From NCBI GenBank assembly GCA_022565395.1, contig JAIUMV010000002.1, positions 215,400-279,399 on the forward strand: a stretch of DNA of 64,000 bases. The letters run 5' to 3'. The position numbers and the translations under genes were made by a program. This DNA is from Marinobacter sp. (lineage in GTDB: Bacteria > Pseudomonadota > Gammaproteobacteria > Pseudomonadales > Oleiphilaceae). Of the stretch, positions 27,349-35,728 are shown piece after piece. Below the pieces are notes generated by a model. The model had not been told where the DNA came from. It ran no database searches and was given only the letters and a program-made list of their open reading frames with translations. Position 1 is the stretch's first letter. Every line of letters starts with the position of its first letter.

Positions 27349-27478
27349 GAATGACTCCGCCGCGAGGGCACTGACAGGATGGGTTTGGGCAGGTTTGCGT
27401 TGCTGCGTATAATACCCCATTACGCGCTGACATCCGAGTAACCTGGCGCGCCACCTTCCATGCTCACCGGAGATTCCC

Positions 27479-28015
27479 ATGGCATCCCTGCAGGAACAGC
27501 TACTGAAAATGGGTCTGGCTGACGAGAAAACAGCCAAATCCATCAAAAAAGAAAAGCATAAGCAACGCAAGCAGCAACCCAAGGGCGCCCAGCAGGTCAA
27601 TGAAGCTGAACTGCGTGTGCAACAGGCCCGGGCCGAGAAGGCAGAGCGGGACCGTTTACTGAATCAGCAACGCAACGAGGAAGCCCGGCGCAAGGCCATT
27701 CAGGCACAGATCCGGCAACTGGTGGACTCCAACAAGCTGGATCGTTCACGGGGCGAAACCGCCTACCAGTTTGCCCATGACAAAAAGATCAAGAAGATCT
27801 TTGTTGATGACAAAATGCTCGATCAACTGTCCCGCGGGCGGCTGGCGGTTGTCTGTCTGAATGAACACTACGATGTAGTGCCGGAGCAGGTTGCCCGCAA
27901 GATCATGGAGCGTGATGCCGAGGCCGTTGTTGTGCTCCACGACCGCAAGGCTGATGATGCCGCGACCGAAGACCCCTATGCGGGCTACGAAATTCCCGAC
28001 GACCTGATGTGGTAA
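27479..28015 (+). CDS. DUF2058 (YaiL-like) protein
   Basis: 178 aa. MASLQEQLLKMGLADEKTAKS, a highly charged coiled-coil stretch (25-85), and the C-terminal AVVCLNEHYDVVPEQVARKIMERD are typical of DUF2058. No enzyme motif is present. It is divergent from dbpA with a 130-bp gap. The biological role is unknown; the basic helical N-terminus suggests nucleic-acid or ribosome association (inference). Confidence 0.9.
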   Translation: MASLQEQLLKMGLADEKTAKSIKKEKHKQRKQQPKGAQQVNEAELRVQQARAEKAERDRLLNQQRNEEARRKAIQAQIRQLVDSNKLDRSRGETAYQFAHDKKIKKIFVDDKMLDQLSRGRLAVVCLNEHYDVVPEQVARKIMERDAEAVVVLHDRKADDAATEDPYAGYEIPDDLMW

Positions 28016-28047
28016 AGCGTTCCAGCTCAGCCCGTATAGCAACGAGT

Positions 28048-28105
28048 GGGGTTTTGACTAAAGTCTAACCCCTCTTCGCTGGCTTATGTGACTTAGTCAC
28101 TGAGC
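28048..28105 (+). terminator. Two adjacent hairpins after the DUF2058 gene
   Basis: First: GGGGTT-tt-GACT-aa-AGTC-t-AACCCC (28048-28072). Second: GGCT...GTGAC-tta-GTCAC...AGCC (about 28080-28105). Neither has a long T-run, so termination is probable rather than certain. Confidence 0.5.
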
Positions 28106-28223
28106 CGGCACGATGCTTCTCTTTATTGTCTGTTTGATCCCTGTCAAGCCAACATCCGAAGACGGTACCTGTTTCGGCAGCCTTGGCTAGACTTACGTAA
28201 AGCAGACAGCAAAAGAGCAGGTC

Positions 28224-29573
28224 ATGACCAAAAACAAAGCCCAGGCCAACCAACGGTTGCCCGACCTTGGTCGCAGAAAATTTCTGAAGGTTTCCGCAGC
28301 GAGCGCCCTGGCAGGCACATTACCCGCTACCGCCTTGCTGGCCTCCGGCACAGCACAAGCCATTGAGACACGTGCGCGGATCGTGATCGTCGGAGCCGGC
28401 GCAGCGGGCATTTCCCTTGCATCTCGCCTGACAAAGGCCATCCGAAATCCGGATATCACCATCATCGACGCCAGAGAGGCGCATTATTACCAGCCTGGCT
28501 TGACGCTGGTGGCGGTCGGAGCCTGGAAAGATGTCAACAAGTTGGTGGACAAAAATGAGCGCTACCTGCCACGTTCAGTGAAGTGGGTAAAGGAAAGCGT
28601 TGCCGCCTTTGACCCTGACCACAATCGGGTATTCACCCATTCCGGCACCTCCGTGCCTTATGATTATCTGCTGGTTGCGACAGGGGTTGAGATTCGCTTC
28701 GATCTGGTTGACGGCCTGAATCCGAACCTGATCGGCCAGCATGGCATCGCCTGCGTTTACGATACACCTGAACACGGCGCGGCAACGGCGAGGGTAATCA
28801 ATGAGCTGGTTGAACGTGGCGGAAAGGCCCTCATGACACGCCCGATAACCGCCATCAAATGCGCCGGAGCACCGGTGAAAATTGCCTTGCTTACAGAGCA
28901 CCGGCTCCGCGAGGCCAATACCCGCAGTAACGTTGACATGCACTATCTTTCGGCGGAGCCCGCCCTGTTCTCCCAACCCGATATCAATCAGTTCCTCTAT
29001 GAGCACATGCCGAAACGGGGCATTGCCATTCGCAATCGTCATGAACTTGTTGCTATCGACCCTGGCCGCAAGCACGCCACCTTCCGGACTGAGGACGGCG
29101 AAATCACTGAGGATTACGACTTTATCCATGCCGTCCCACCCATGACCGCCCCCTCACCCGTTCGGGAGAGCGCCCTTGCCTGGCAGGATGGGCCCTTCGT
29201 CGGCTGGCTGGAAGTCGATCGACACACCTTGCAGCATACCCGCTATGGCAATGTCTTTGGGGTTGGCGACGTAGTGGGCACTCCCGTAGGCAAAACGGCT
29301 GCCAGCGTTAAGGCACAGGTGCCCGTTGCGGTCACCAATCTGCTTGCACGGATTCAGGGCCAGACCACCCTGCCCGCACGCTATGACGGCTACACCTCCT
29401 GCCCGCTTATTACGGAACGGGGTAAAGCCATTCTGGTTGAGTTTGATTACGAGCTGAAAATGGTGCCCTCATTTGGCTTCATCAACCCTTACCAGGAACA
29501 CTGGGTGCCCTGGATACTGAAAGACAAGATGCTGCAGGCGGCCTACCAGGCCATGCTCAGAGGCCGTGTATAA
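28224..29573 (+). CDS. Type II sulfide:quinone oxidoreductase-like flavoprotein with Tat signal
   Basis: 449 aa. N-terminus has a twin-arginine motif GRRKFLKVSAASALAG and a signal ending AQA (about residue 46). FAD-binding RIVIVGAGAAGISLASRL follows. Cys213 in IKCAGAPVK and Cys393 in TSCPLI correspond to the two redox cysteines of human-type (SQOR) enzymes; VFGVGDVVGTPVGKTAASV is the second FAD motif. Likely oxidises sulfide to polysulfide/sulfane sulfur with quinone. The Tat export signal is unusual for this class, which is normally cytoplasm- or matrix-facing. A small membrane protein follows 11 nt downstream. Confidence 0.87.
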   Translation: MTKNKAQANQRLPDLGRRKFLKVSAASALAGTLPATALLASGTAQAIETRARIVIVGAGAAGISLASRLTKAIRNPDITIIDAREAHYYQPGLTLVAVGAWKDVNKLVDKNERYLPRSVKWVKESVAAFDPDHNRVFTHSGTSVPYDYLLVATGVEIRFDLVDGLNPNLIGQHGIACVYDTPEHGAATARVINELVERGGKALMTRPITAIKCAGAPVKIALLTEHRLREANTRSNVDMHYLSAEPALFSQPDINQFLYEHMPKRGIAIRNRHELVAIDPGRKHATFRTEDGEITEDYDFIHAVPPMTAPSPVRESALAWQDGPFVGWLEVDRHTLQHTRYGNVFGVGDVVGTPVGKTAASVKAQVPVAVTNLLARIQGQTTLPARYDGYTSCPLITERGKAILVEFDYELKMVPSFGFINPYQEHWVPWILKDKMLQAAYQAMLRGRV

Positions 29574-29584
29574 GGAGGCGGGTT

Positions 29585-29950
29585 ATGGCATTTTCACTAA
29601 TGGGTATTCTTGCAGTCATGCTGGAAGCCATCAGGCCCTTTCTGGTGCCACTTCTGGCTCTCCTTTGCATTGAAATTGCGCTGGTTGCGACCGCTGTGTT
29701 CAAGAGTCGCAACAAACCGCTGGACTGGAAAGGCAGCGGAAAAATCGCCGCTGTTATGGGTTGCATAGGCTTTCTTGTTGCGCTTCTGGCAGCCCCGTGG
29801 ATAACCGGAGCCAGTCACGCCCAGCTTGCCGGATGGCTGGATTACTTGGCCCTGGTGGCTGCCAGTGCAGCTGCAGGGGTAGCGCTATTCCTGGCGTTGC
29901 TACCGCTGCTACTCTGCGCGCGCCCCCCACAGCGCCGGGCCGTACTCTAA
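29585..29950 (+). CDS. Small membrane protein downstream of SQR (possibly DUF5368)
   Basis: 121 aa with about four hydrophobic segments (residues 7-40, 51-70, 80-110). AGGAGG precedes the ATG and it starts 11 nt after the SQR stop, so it is almost surely co-expressed. It resembles small membrane proteins found with SQR (DUF5368 type), but I cannot confirm this. It may anchor the flavoprotein or support quinone access (inference). Confidence 0.75.
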   Translation: MAFSLMGILAVMLEAIRPFLVPLLALLCIEIALVATAVFKSRNKPLDWKGSGKIAAVMGCIGFLVALLAAPWITGASHAQLAGWLDYLALVAASAAAGVALFLALLPLLLCARPPQRRAVL

Positions 29951-30067
29951 CAACTGCCGACCCTCCGGGTCTGCCCTGCAAGGGCATCCGGTGGGTCGCC
30001 GCACGCTGCCTTAAGCTGCGGCTCGGGACAAGGTATACTGCGCCTTCCTTTGCCGGCAAAAAGACTC

Positions 30068-30409
30068 ATGACCCTCAAAAGCACCTTTTATTCGACGCTC
30101 GCCTTTGCCCTGCTGCTGGGCTTCATTCTGATAGTGCAACTCCATCGCTACGGGGTAGCCGTTGACCTTGCCCGACATGACAGCCTGACAGCCTGGGCTG
30201 GGCATGATGACCTGCGGCAGGCGCAAGTGCAGCGTTACTTCGAGCACTGCATTGCCAGCCACCGCAATGAAGACAACAATCGACGCTCCGACGATATCCG
30301 CAATCTGCACCAGTGTGCCCGGGAATACGGCTCAGAGGAGATCGCCAGCCTGGTGCGCAACGCACCCGCTACGGTTTCTGTTCCTGTCCCTCTGCGCTGG
30401 TTTTGGTAG
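30068..30409 (+). CDS. Hypothetical single-helix protein
   Basis: 113 aa, starting MTLKSTFYSTLAFALLLGF with one N-terminal membrane helix (about 6-24), then a soluble Cys-containing region. The sequence looks coding, but no family is recognised. Its last 41 bp overlap the convergent DUF1622 gene. No strong ribosome binding site is visible. It lies 117 nt after the SQR-linked membrane gene. Confidence 0.5.
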   Translation: MTLKSTFYSTLAFALLLGFILIVQLHRYGVAVDLARHDSLTAWAGHDDLRQAQVQRYFEHCIASHRNEDNNRRSDDIRNLHQCAREYGSEEIASLVRNAPATVSVPVPLRWFW

Positions 30410-30809
30410 GTAAACCGTGATGGTCCAGCCCGTTACGGGCGGATAGACGGCCGGATAGCGCGGACTCATGGGTACGCTCCATTTCCCGCTCCAGGAAATA
30501 GCTCAGAATGATCCGGATCAGGACGACCGCACCCAGCATGCCGATGTGCTCCCAAGCGGGCGTGATAACGGTCTTGATGATGTCCGCACCGATAAAGATA
30601 TCCAGTGCAAACAGCAAGTGGGCTCCCAACCGCTCACGGATGCGGGCGGTACGGGCGACTACCACTGCATGGGGCAACTGGCGGGCGAACTTGAGACCAA
30701 AAAACCTCACCACGGCCTCAGCCACCCCCCAGGCAACCACCACGACCCCGATCAGGCTGATGGCATAGAAAAGTAATGTAACAACGCTAACGGCCCAATC
30801 GGTATACAC
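30369..30809 (-). CDS. DUF1622 membrane protein
   Basis: 146 aa with a GTG start preceded by AGGGGG. Three hydrophobic segments; the core FARQLPHAV...RERLGAHLLFALDIFIGADIIKTV is diagnostic of DUF1622. The C-terminal about 40 residues are polar and variable. It follows fosA on the same strand by 87 nt and may be the last gene of the phnDCE-fosA transcript. Function of the family is unknown. Confidence 0.87.
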   Translation of the reverse strand: MYTDWAVSVVTLLFYAISLIGVVVVAWGVAEAVVRFFGLKFARQLPHAVVVARTARIRERLGAHLLFALDIFIGADIIKTVITPAWEHIGMLGAVVLIRIILSYFLEREMERTHESALSGRLSARNGLDHHGLPTKTSAEGQEQKP

Positions 30810-30896
30810 AAAACCCCCTGGCTATGTGGCGAGGTAACGACAACCTCATATCCAATGTAGCCTAAGGGAACCATGCTGAGCGGTTAATGACCGGCA

Positions 30897-31295
30897 TCAA
30901 AGCCAGGCAAGTTCCTTGTACGGTTTGTGAATGAGGGCTTTGAGCCGAGTATCCAGACTGCCTACGTGGGCTTCCAGTTGGTGTCCATCGGGGTCCAGAA
31001 AGTACAGGGAGTCCCCCTCACTGCAGTTCTGCTTCCACTCTCTCACCCCTGCCGAGCGCAGCGCTGCGGCAAACCGTTGAAAGTCCTCAGCGGCAATATC
31101 AAAGGCAATGTGTGTGTAATCCCCCCGACAATCCACCGCCCCCACGCTCAGACACAACCAAAGCTCACCCAGTGAGAGATAGGCCCCCTGCGCCCAGCAG
31201 ACATGTGCCTGGAAGCCCAGTAAATCCCGGTAAAAGCTCAGCGATCGGTCAAGATCACTGACCGCCAGTGTGAGATGGTTCAGACCTCTCAACAT
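30897..31295 (-). CDS. fosA: FosA-type fosfomycin glutathione transferase (VOC fold)
   Basis: 132 aa, very close to chromosomal FosA. Metal ligands His7, His62 and Glu108 are in place ([21 protein letters not shown]), as are Thr9, Lys88 in WKQN and the SEGDS K+ loop at 92-96. It opens the epoxide of fosfomycin with glutathione. GGAGGA precedes the ATG. It stands 66 nt behind phnE2 on the same strand, so it is probably part of the phosphonate-uptake operon rather than a mobile resistance gene. Confidence 0.92.
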   Translation of the reverse strand: MLRGLNHLTLAVSDLDRSLSFYRDLLGFQAHVCWAQGAYLSLGELWLCLSVGAVDCRGDYTHIAFDIAAEDFQRFAAALRSAGVREWKQNCSEGDSLYFLDPDGHQLEAHVGSLDTRLKALIHKPYKELAWL

Positions 31296-31361
31296 ACATT
31301 CCTCCAGAACATATACACGTCGGCAAGGGGCTACGCGTCGACTACTGATGTCCTCACGTGC

Positions 31362-32162
31362 TTACTGCAAGCGCTTTCGGAGCCAGGCGGAAATGAAGTC
31401 GATGAGCAGGATAGTAGCCACCATCACCAGAATCATCGCAGCCGCCCGATCGTAATTAAAGGTGCGCAGGGCAGTTGAAAGTGCGGTACCAATACCACCC
31501 GCACCTACCAGCCCGAGCACAGACGCCATCCTCACATTACGATCCAGAATAAACAGCGTGTATCCGGTCATCTCGCGGAGGATGGACGGCCAGCCTGCAT
31601 ACATCAGCGTTTGCATATACCCCGCTCCTACTGACGCCAGAGCTTCATAACGCCCCGCTGGCACGCGCTCCAGACTTTCTGCAAAGAACTTACCCAGAAA
31701 GCCGGCCGTGGAGATACCCAATGCCAGGATACCCGGCAAAGGCCCAAGACCAATGGCCGACACCAGGATCAGTGCCAGCAGAAGATCCGGCATGGCGCGG
31801 CACAGATTGAAAAACTCTCTTACCACCCGGTAGACAACAGGATGCGGACTAAGATTACGTGCCCCAAGAGGCGCAAGTACAAAACTGATCAGAAAGGCGA
31901 TCACCGACCCCCAAAAGGCCATGGCGAGGGTTGCGCCCATCAGGCTCAGGTACTGTGCCCAACGTGAGAAATCGGGGCTGGTAAAGCGGCTGATGAACTC
32001 GCCCATGTCCTGCACACCCCAAATCAGGGTTTGCAGGTTGATCTCAAGATCGATAGCCATGAACCACACGGCGGCAACGATCAAGGTCGCCCAAAGCGGG
32101 AGCCATTCTTTTGGCTTGCCGGGCAAGGCCGGCAGCTTCTCAGTATGTATGTCAGAGCGCAT
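31362..32162 (-). CDS. phnE: Phosphonate ABC transporter permease PhnE (second copy)
   Basis: 266 aa permease; start at 32162 overlaps the end of the first phnE by 11 nt. TM1 is near residues 26-42, and the family motifs FFNLCRAMPDLLLALI, GILALGISTAGFLGKFFAES and ASVLGLVGAGGIGTALSTAL are present. It pairs with the other PhnE to form a heterodimeric phosphonate channel with PhnC and PhnD. Its 3' neighbour is fosA. Confidence 0.93.
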   Translation of the reverse strand: MRSDIHTEKLPALPGKPKEWLPLWATLIVAAVWFMAIDLEINLQTLIWGVQDMGEFISRFTSPDFSRWAQYLSLMGATLAMAFWGSVIAFLISFVLAPLGARNLSPHPVVYRVVREFFNLCRAMPDLLLALILVSAIGLGPLPGILALGISTAGFLGKFFAESLERVPAGRYEALASVGAGYMQTLMYAGWPSILREMTGYTLFILDRNVRMASVLGLVGAGGIGTALSTALRTFNYDRAAAMILVMVATILLIDFISAWLRKRLQ

Positions 32163-32961
32163 GGCGATGCCCCCCCAAAATCTTGCCGCGGATATAGCCG
32201 GACAGCAGATCCAGCAAAGCCACCAGCACAAAGATGCCGAAAATGATCATGATGAGACGGTCATAGTTGTATAAACGCAATGCCATGATCATGTCGTAAC
32301 CAATCCCCCCGGCGCCGACAATACCCAGCACGGTTGCCGCCCTGACGTTGTGGTCGAGGATATACATCAGCGACCCCACAAAATCCGGCATTGCCTGAGG
32401 AATCATGGCGTACCGGATAACCTGGATCCGGCTGGCACCGGTCGCTCTGATGCCTTCAATCGCTCGCTCCCCGACCACTTCAATATGTTCGGCAAAAAAC
32501 TTGCCCATAAAGCCAACCGTGACAAAAGCCAGCGCCAGGACGCCGGGGAAAGGCCCCAGGCCAACCGCAGACACAAAAAGCAGCGCCCAGACCAGATCCG
32601 GTAGCGCACGCATAAACGACAGGATGTCCCGCGAGATGCGATAAACCACAGGGTGAGGGCTGGCGTTTCGTGCAGCCAATATCCCCATGGGAATGGAAAT
32701 CAGCAAGGCAATAAAGGTTGCCACCAACGCCATTGCAACGGTTTCCCACAACGCTGATAACAGCGCCGGGGTATAGGCCCAGTCCGGGGTGGTAATCAGG
32801 CGCCCAAAAAACTCAGCAACGCGTCCTGAAGCGGAGTAAAGCGTCGATACCGAAAACTCAACAACGCTGCTGGTCGCCACCAACAGTACAACAATGAACA
32901 GCGCGCCACCGGCAAACGCCAGGGGCGGCCTTCCGCTAGGCGTGGGCCAGCACAAGGTCAT
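32152..32961 (-). CDS. phnE: Phosphonate ABC transporter permease PhnE (first copy)
   Basis: 269 aa from ATG 32961, overlapping phnC by 26 nt. Motifs DILSFMRALPDLVWALLF, GVLALAFVTVGFMGKFFAE and AATVLGIVGAGGIGYDM match PhnE and mirror the second copy. The two are tandem paralogues with about the same topology. Inner-membrane channel for phosphonates. Confidence 0.93.
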   Translation of the reverse strand: MTLCWPTPSGRPPLAFAGGALFIVVLLVATSSVVEFSVSTLYSASGRVAEFFGRLITTPDWAYTPALLSALWETVAMALVATFIALLISIPMGILAARNASPHPVVYRISRDILSFMRALPDLVWALLFVSAVGLGPFPGVLALAFVTVGFMGKFFAEHIEVVGERAIEGIRATGASRIQVIRYAMIPQAMPDFVGSLMYILDHNVRAATVLGIVGAGGIGYDMIMALRLYNYDRLIMIIFGIFVLVALLDLLSGYIRGKILGGHRHAL

Positions 32962-33718
32962 GGCGCGCCTCCTTCCGGGTATTGGCAGACCGACCGTAGA
33001 TTCTGGCTTCCGCAAAACTGTCCAGTTGGTCAGGAGGGCCATCAAACACGATGCGGCCATTGTTCAGGCCAATGATGCGATGCGCATAGTCCCGGGCATA
33101 ATCCAGCTGATGCAGGTTAGCCACTACCGAAATACCCTGCTCGTCACAAATCTCGCGCAGTAGTCCCATGATTTCTGTGCTGGTAACCGGGTCAAGGCTT
33201 GCGACCGGCTCATCAGCCAGTATAAGGGCCGGTTCCTGGGCCAATGCACGGGCAATCCCGACTCGCTGCTGCTGACCGCCAGATAACTGGTCCGCCCGCA
33301 CCCATGCCTTATCCACAAGTCCGACCCTGGCGAGCGCTCTATGGGCCAGTTCCAGATCAGTCCGCGGAAAAAGGAACAGCGAGCTGGTGAACCAACTGCG
33401 TTTACCCAGCCGACCTGACAGCACGTTGGTCATCACGTTGAGGCGGTCCACCAGATTGAACTGTTGAAACACCATACCGACCTTGGTGCGGACGGAGCGA
33501 AGATTACGCTTGTTCAGTTCAATACCGTCGATGACCACACGCCCTTCTGACGGTGTTTCAAGACCGTTCAGCAGGCGGATCAGGGTGGACTTTCCGGCAC
33601 CACTGGGGCCAAGAATCACCAGAAACTGACCCGGAGGTATGTCGAGATCAACACCCTTCAGTGCATGGACGTTGTTACGATAATGCTTGTGCACACCGCT
33701 GAGCTTGATACTGGCCAT
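32936..33718 (-). CDS. phnC: Phosphonate ABC transporter ATPase PhnC
   Basis: 260 aa. Walker A GPSGAGKSTL, LSGGQQQRVGIARAL signature, Walker B ALILADEPVASLDP and the N-terminal KLSGVHKHYRNNVHALKGVDL match PhnC. ATG at 33718 is preceded by AGGTGA; a GTG at 33727 is in frame. Overlaps phnE1 by 26 nt. Drives import of phosphonates bound by PhnD. Confidence 0.95.
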   Translation of the reverse strand: MASIKLSGVHKHYRNNVHALKGVDLDIPPGQFLVILGPSGAGKSTLIRLLNGLETPSEGRVVIDGIELNKRNLRSVRTKVGMVFQQFNLVDRLNVMTNVLSGRLGKRSWFTSSLFLFPRTDLELAHRALARVGLVDKAWVRADQLSGGQQQRVGIARALAQEPALILADEPVASLDPVTSTEIMGLLREICDEQGISVVANLHQLDYARDYAHRIIGLNNGRIVFDGPPDQLDSFAEARIYGRSANTRKEARHDLVLAHA

Positions 33719-33765
33719 AAGGATCACCTTTCTTGTCGAATACCGTATTTAATTGGGCGTCAATG

Positions 33766-33797
33766 AGACGGGTGCCTGACGATTCAAGCACCCGTCT
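33766..33797 (-). other. Intercistronic stem-loop phnD-phnC
   Basis: Perfect 10-bp inverted repeat AGACGGGTGC / GCACCCGTCT with a 12-nt loop, between the phnD stop (33806) and phnC start. No T-run. Like the hairpin after the binding-protein gene in the guanidine operon, it may keep the binding-protein message in excess. Confidence 0.68.
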
Positions 33798-33805
33798 GTA
33801 TCAGC

Positions 33806-34657
33806 TCAGAGCAGCCCCATATCCATCATTTCCTTGATACCCATGTACTCACTCAAATCAGCGGCACGATAATGAGACATGTTGCCCATATGAATTGGAC
33901 CATCAATACGCTCATGAACCGTCGTCATGATCTCTGTTAGCCGGGCTCTCAACTCATCACCCAGCGCGGCACGGATCATCATGGGCGGCCCGGGCACCGG
34001 ATCCGAAGCCAGAATCACGCGGAACTCCTCGCGCTTGATCAGCCCACGAGCAACCATGGCGTCAAAGAGAAAGTCAGCAACCACACCGCCATCCACAGAA
34101 CCGTTTCGTACCGCCATAACGGAAGCGTCATGCGTGCCCGCAAACTGCAAGCGACCAAAGAAGTCCTCCGGCATCTGGCCTGTTTTTCTCAAAACCTCAT
34201 AAGTCGGTACTACACCGCCTGAAGTGGAGGCTGGATCAACGAAGGCGATGTTCTTTCCCTTAAGCTCTTCAAAAGTTTGGATTGGACTATCTGCACGCAC
34301 GATAAAATGGGAGAAGTACTCGGCTGAGCCCGTTTCCCGGGATACGCCAACAGCAAAAGGAACAGCGCCAGCTTCCTGATGCGCTAACAAGCCCGAGGTT
34401 GCACCAAACCAGGCGAAGTCCACACGGCCTCGACGCATGGCTTCAATAATGCCGGAGTAGTCTGTTGCAAAAAAAACACGGACCCGTTTGCCCAGTTGCT
34501 GTTCCAGATCTTTACGCAGCGGCTCAAAGCGTGCCGCCGCCTCCTCGTTGTTTTCTGCGGGAATAACTCCAAAGGTGTACTGAGCCTGGGCGCTTGCCAT
34601 GAACAGCAACCCTGCCAACAACACCATCAGGCGTTTGATTGTCATAGTCATTTTCAT
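33806..34657 (-). CDS. phnD: Phosphonate-binding periplasmic protein PhnD
   Basis: 283 aa with a signal peptide ending ASAQA. Core motifs YTFGVIPAENNEEAAARFEPL, RRGRVDFAWFGATSGLLA and AFVDPASTSGGVVPTYEVL are PhnD-like. ATG 34657 is chosen for GAGGCA upstream. First gene of the leftward phnDCEE-fosA operon; a PhnF-type operator lies about 50-65 bp upstream. Confidence 0.95.
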   Translation of the reverse strand: MKMTMTIKRLMVLLAGLLFMASAQAQYTFGVIPAENNEEAAARFEPLRKDLEQQLGKRVRVFFATDYSGIIEAMRRGRVDFAWFGATSGLLAHQEAGAVPFAVGVSRETGSAEYFSHFIVRADSPIQTFEELKGKNIAFVDPASTSGGVVPTYEVLRKTGQMPEDFFGRLQFAGTHDASVMAVRNGSVDGGVVADFLFDAMVARGLIKREEFRVILASDPVPGPPMMIRAALGDELRARLTEIMTTVHERIDGPIHMGNMSHYRAADLSEYMGIKEMMDMGLL

Positions 34658-34707
34658 TGCCTCGTTTCGTTTATGCGTCATCCGAAGAACCGGCTACCAA
34701 CCAACCT

Positions 34708-34721
34708 GTTATCTAGATGTC
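34708..34721. promoter_or_regulatory. PhnF-type operator upstream of phnD
   Basis: GTTATCTAGATGTC, with the central palindrome ATCTAGAT. Shares TATCTAGA with two further sites beside phnF and phnG. Consistent with GntR/HutC-family operators built on a TCTAGA centre. Confidence 0.65.
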
Positions 34722-34825
34722 TCCATTAGGTGACGCATTCGATCCTAGGCAAGCTATGTGACAGACCCGTGGCATTTTTTTGAACTCTTTTGGCGAGGGC
34801 TCAGGTCGAGGCTGCGCTGCGCAAA

Positions 34826-34854
34826 ATGTCACTCAAAAGACATACCGCTGTCAT
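34826..34854 (+). promoter_or_regulatory. Possible Pho box upstream of phnF
   Basis: Three CTGTCAT-like heptamers start at 34826, 34837 and 34848, spaced 11 bp: ATGTCAC (5/7), AAGACAT (4/7) and CTGTCAT (7/7). This spacing is the PhoB direct-repeat rule, but the middle unit is weak. Confidence 0.42.
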
Positions 34855-34871
34855 AAAGCTCTGCAATGCTC

Positions 34872-34897
34872 TGCCTCATAGATATCTAGACGAGGCA
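34872..34897. promoter_or_regulatory. PhnF-type operator overlapping the phnF ribosome binding site
   Basis: TGCCTC...GAGGCA dyad (6-bp arms) enclosing ATAGATATCTAGAC. The right arm is the ribosome binding region of phnF, so binding would give autoregulation. Confidence 0.6.
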
Positions 34898-34901
34898 AGC
34901 C

Positions 34902-35630
34902 ATGAGTCTCTATGCACTGTCCAGCGACCGTAAAGAACCCATCTATATCCAGATTGCCAATCATCTTGAAGGCGAGATCAGCCGGAACTTTCAAGCCGGA
35001 GATAACCTGCCATCAGAGGGTGAGTTGGCCGCGCGCTTTGGCGTCAACCGCCACACATTACGGCGCGCTATAGACGAACTGGTAAACAAAGGATTAGTGG
35101 AGCGCCGCCATGGTCGTGGCGTCTTCGTGCTGGAGGGACACCTAAATTATCATTTGGGTGCTGGCACACGTTTCACAGAAACACTGTCTGCGAAAGGCCA
35201 TGCCACAACGAGCCGCATTGTGCGCATGCAACGCATCATCCCCTCTGAACGGGTGACTGAACGACTCAGCCTGCCAGCCGGCACACCTGTTTTCTGGATT
35301 GAAACCCTGCGAACAGTGGACGGCAAACCCCTGTGCGTAATTTCTCACTTTCTGGACGCAGATCGCTTTCCAGCCCTGGCCACCGATTATCAGGAAGGTT
35401 CGTTGCACAAATTCCTGCGGGAAACCTATGGCTGCGAACTGCGCCGCTCAGAGAGCTTTATTACCGCCATTCTGCCGCAAGGCGATGACGCAAGACTGCT
35501 GGAAATGCCGGCTAGTCGGCCAGTCCTCCGAGTCAAAAGCATCAATATCGATGAGCGGGACGGTCGCCCTGTTGAATATGCCATTAGTCGCCTGCGGGGC
35601 GACGGGGTCGAGTTGAACGTCAACCTTTAG
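34902..35630 (+). CDS. phnF: PhnF, GntR/HutC-family regulator of the phn locus
   Basis: 242 aa. N-terminal winged helix (EPIYIQIANHLEGEI, LPSEGELAARFGVNRHTLRRAIDEL, VERRHGRGVFV) and a C-terminal UTRA ligand domain (about 90-235). Operator-like TATCTAGA sites occur before phnD, before its own gene and before phnG. Expected to repress the locus until phosphonate or a C-P lyase intermediate binds, and to be separated from phnG by its own promoter (98-nt gap). Confidence 0.94.
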   Translation: MSLYALSSDRKEPIYIQIANHLEGEISRNFQAGDNLPSEGELAARFGVNRHTLRRAIDELVNKGLVERRHGRGVFVLEGHLNYHLGAGTRFTETLSAKGHATTSRIVRMQRIIPSERVTERLSLPAGTPVFWIETLRTVDGKPLCVISHFLDADRFPALATDYQEGSLHKFLRETYGCELRRSESFITAILPQGDDARLLEMPASRPVLRVKSINIDERDGRPVEYAISRLRGDGVELNVNL

Positions 35631-35684
35631 AGCCTTACAGGGCGCCCTGACACGGGGCCGCCGACAGTAGGCCGAAACTTACAC

Positions 35685-35701
35685 GATGTTATCTAGACAT
35701 C
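35685..35701. promoter_or_regulatory. PhnF-type operator upstream of phnG
   Basis: GATGT-TATCTAG-ACATC, a perfect 5-bp dyad around the TCTAGA centre, 27 bp before the phnG ATG. The best of the three sites. Confidence 0.68.
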
Positions 35702-35728
35702 CATACAGTACTGAATACGGGAGAAACC

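Noticed and set aside
26299..27354. 351-codon open frame on the plus strand opposite dbpA
   Set aside because: Shadow of dbpA codon bias, no start signal and no recognisable domain.
30897..31295. fosA as a mobile resistance gene
   Set aside because: No transposon or integron features flank it, and it fits the phn operon by strand and spacing.
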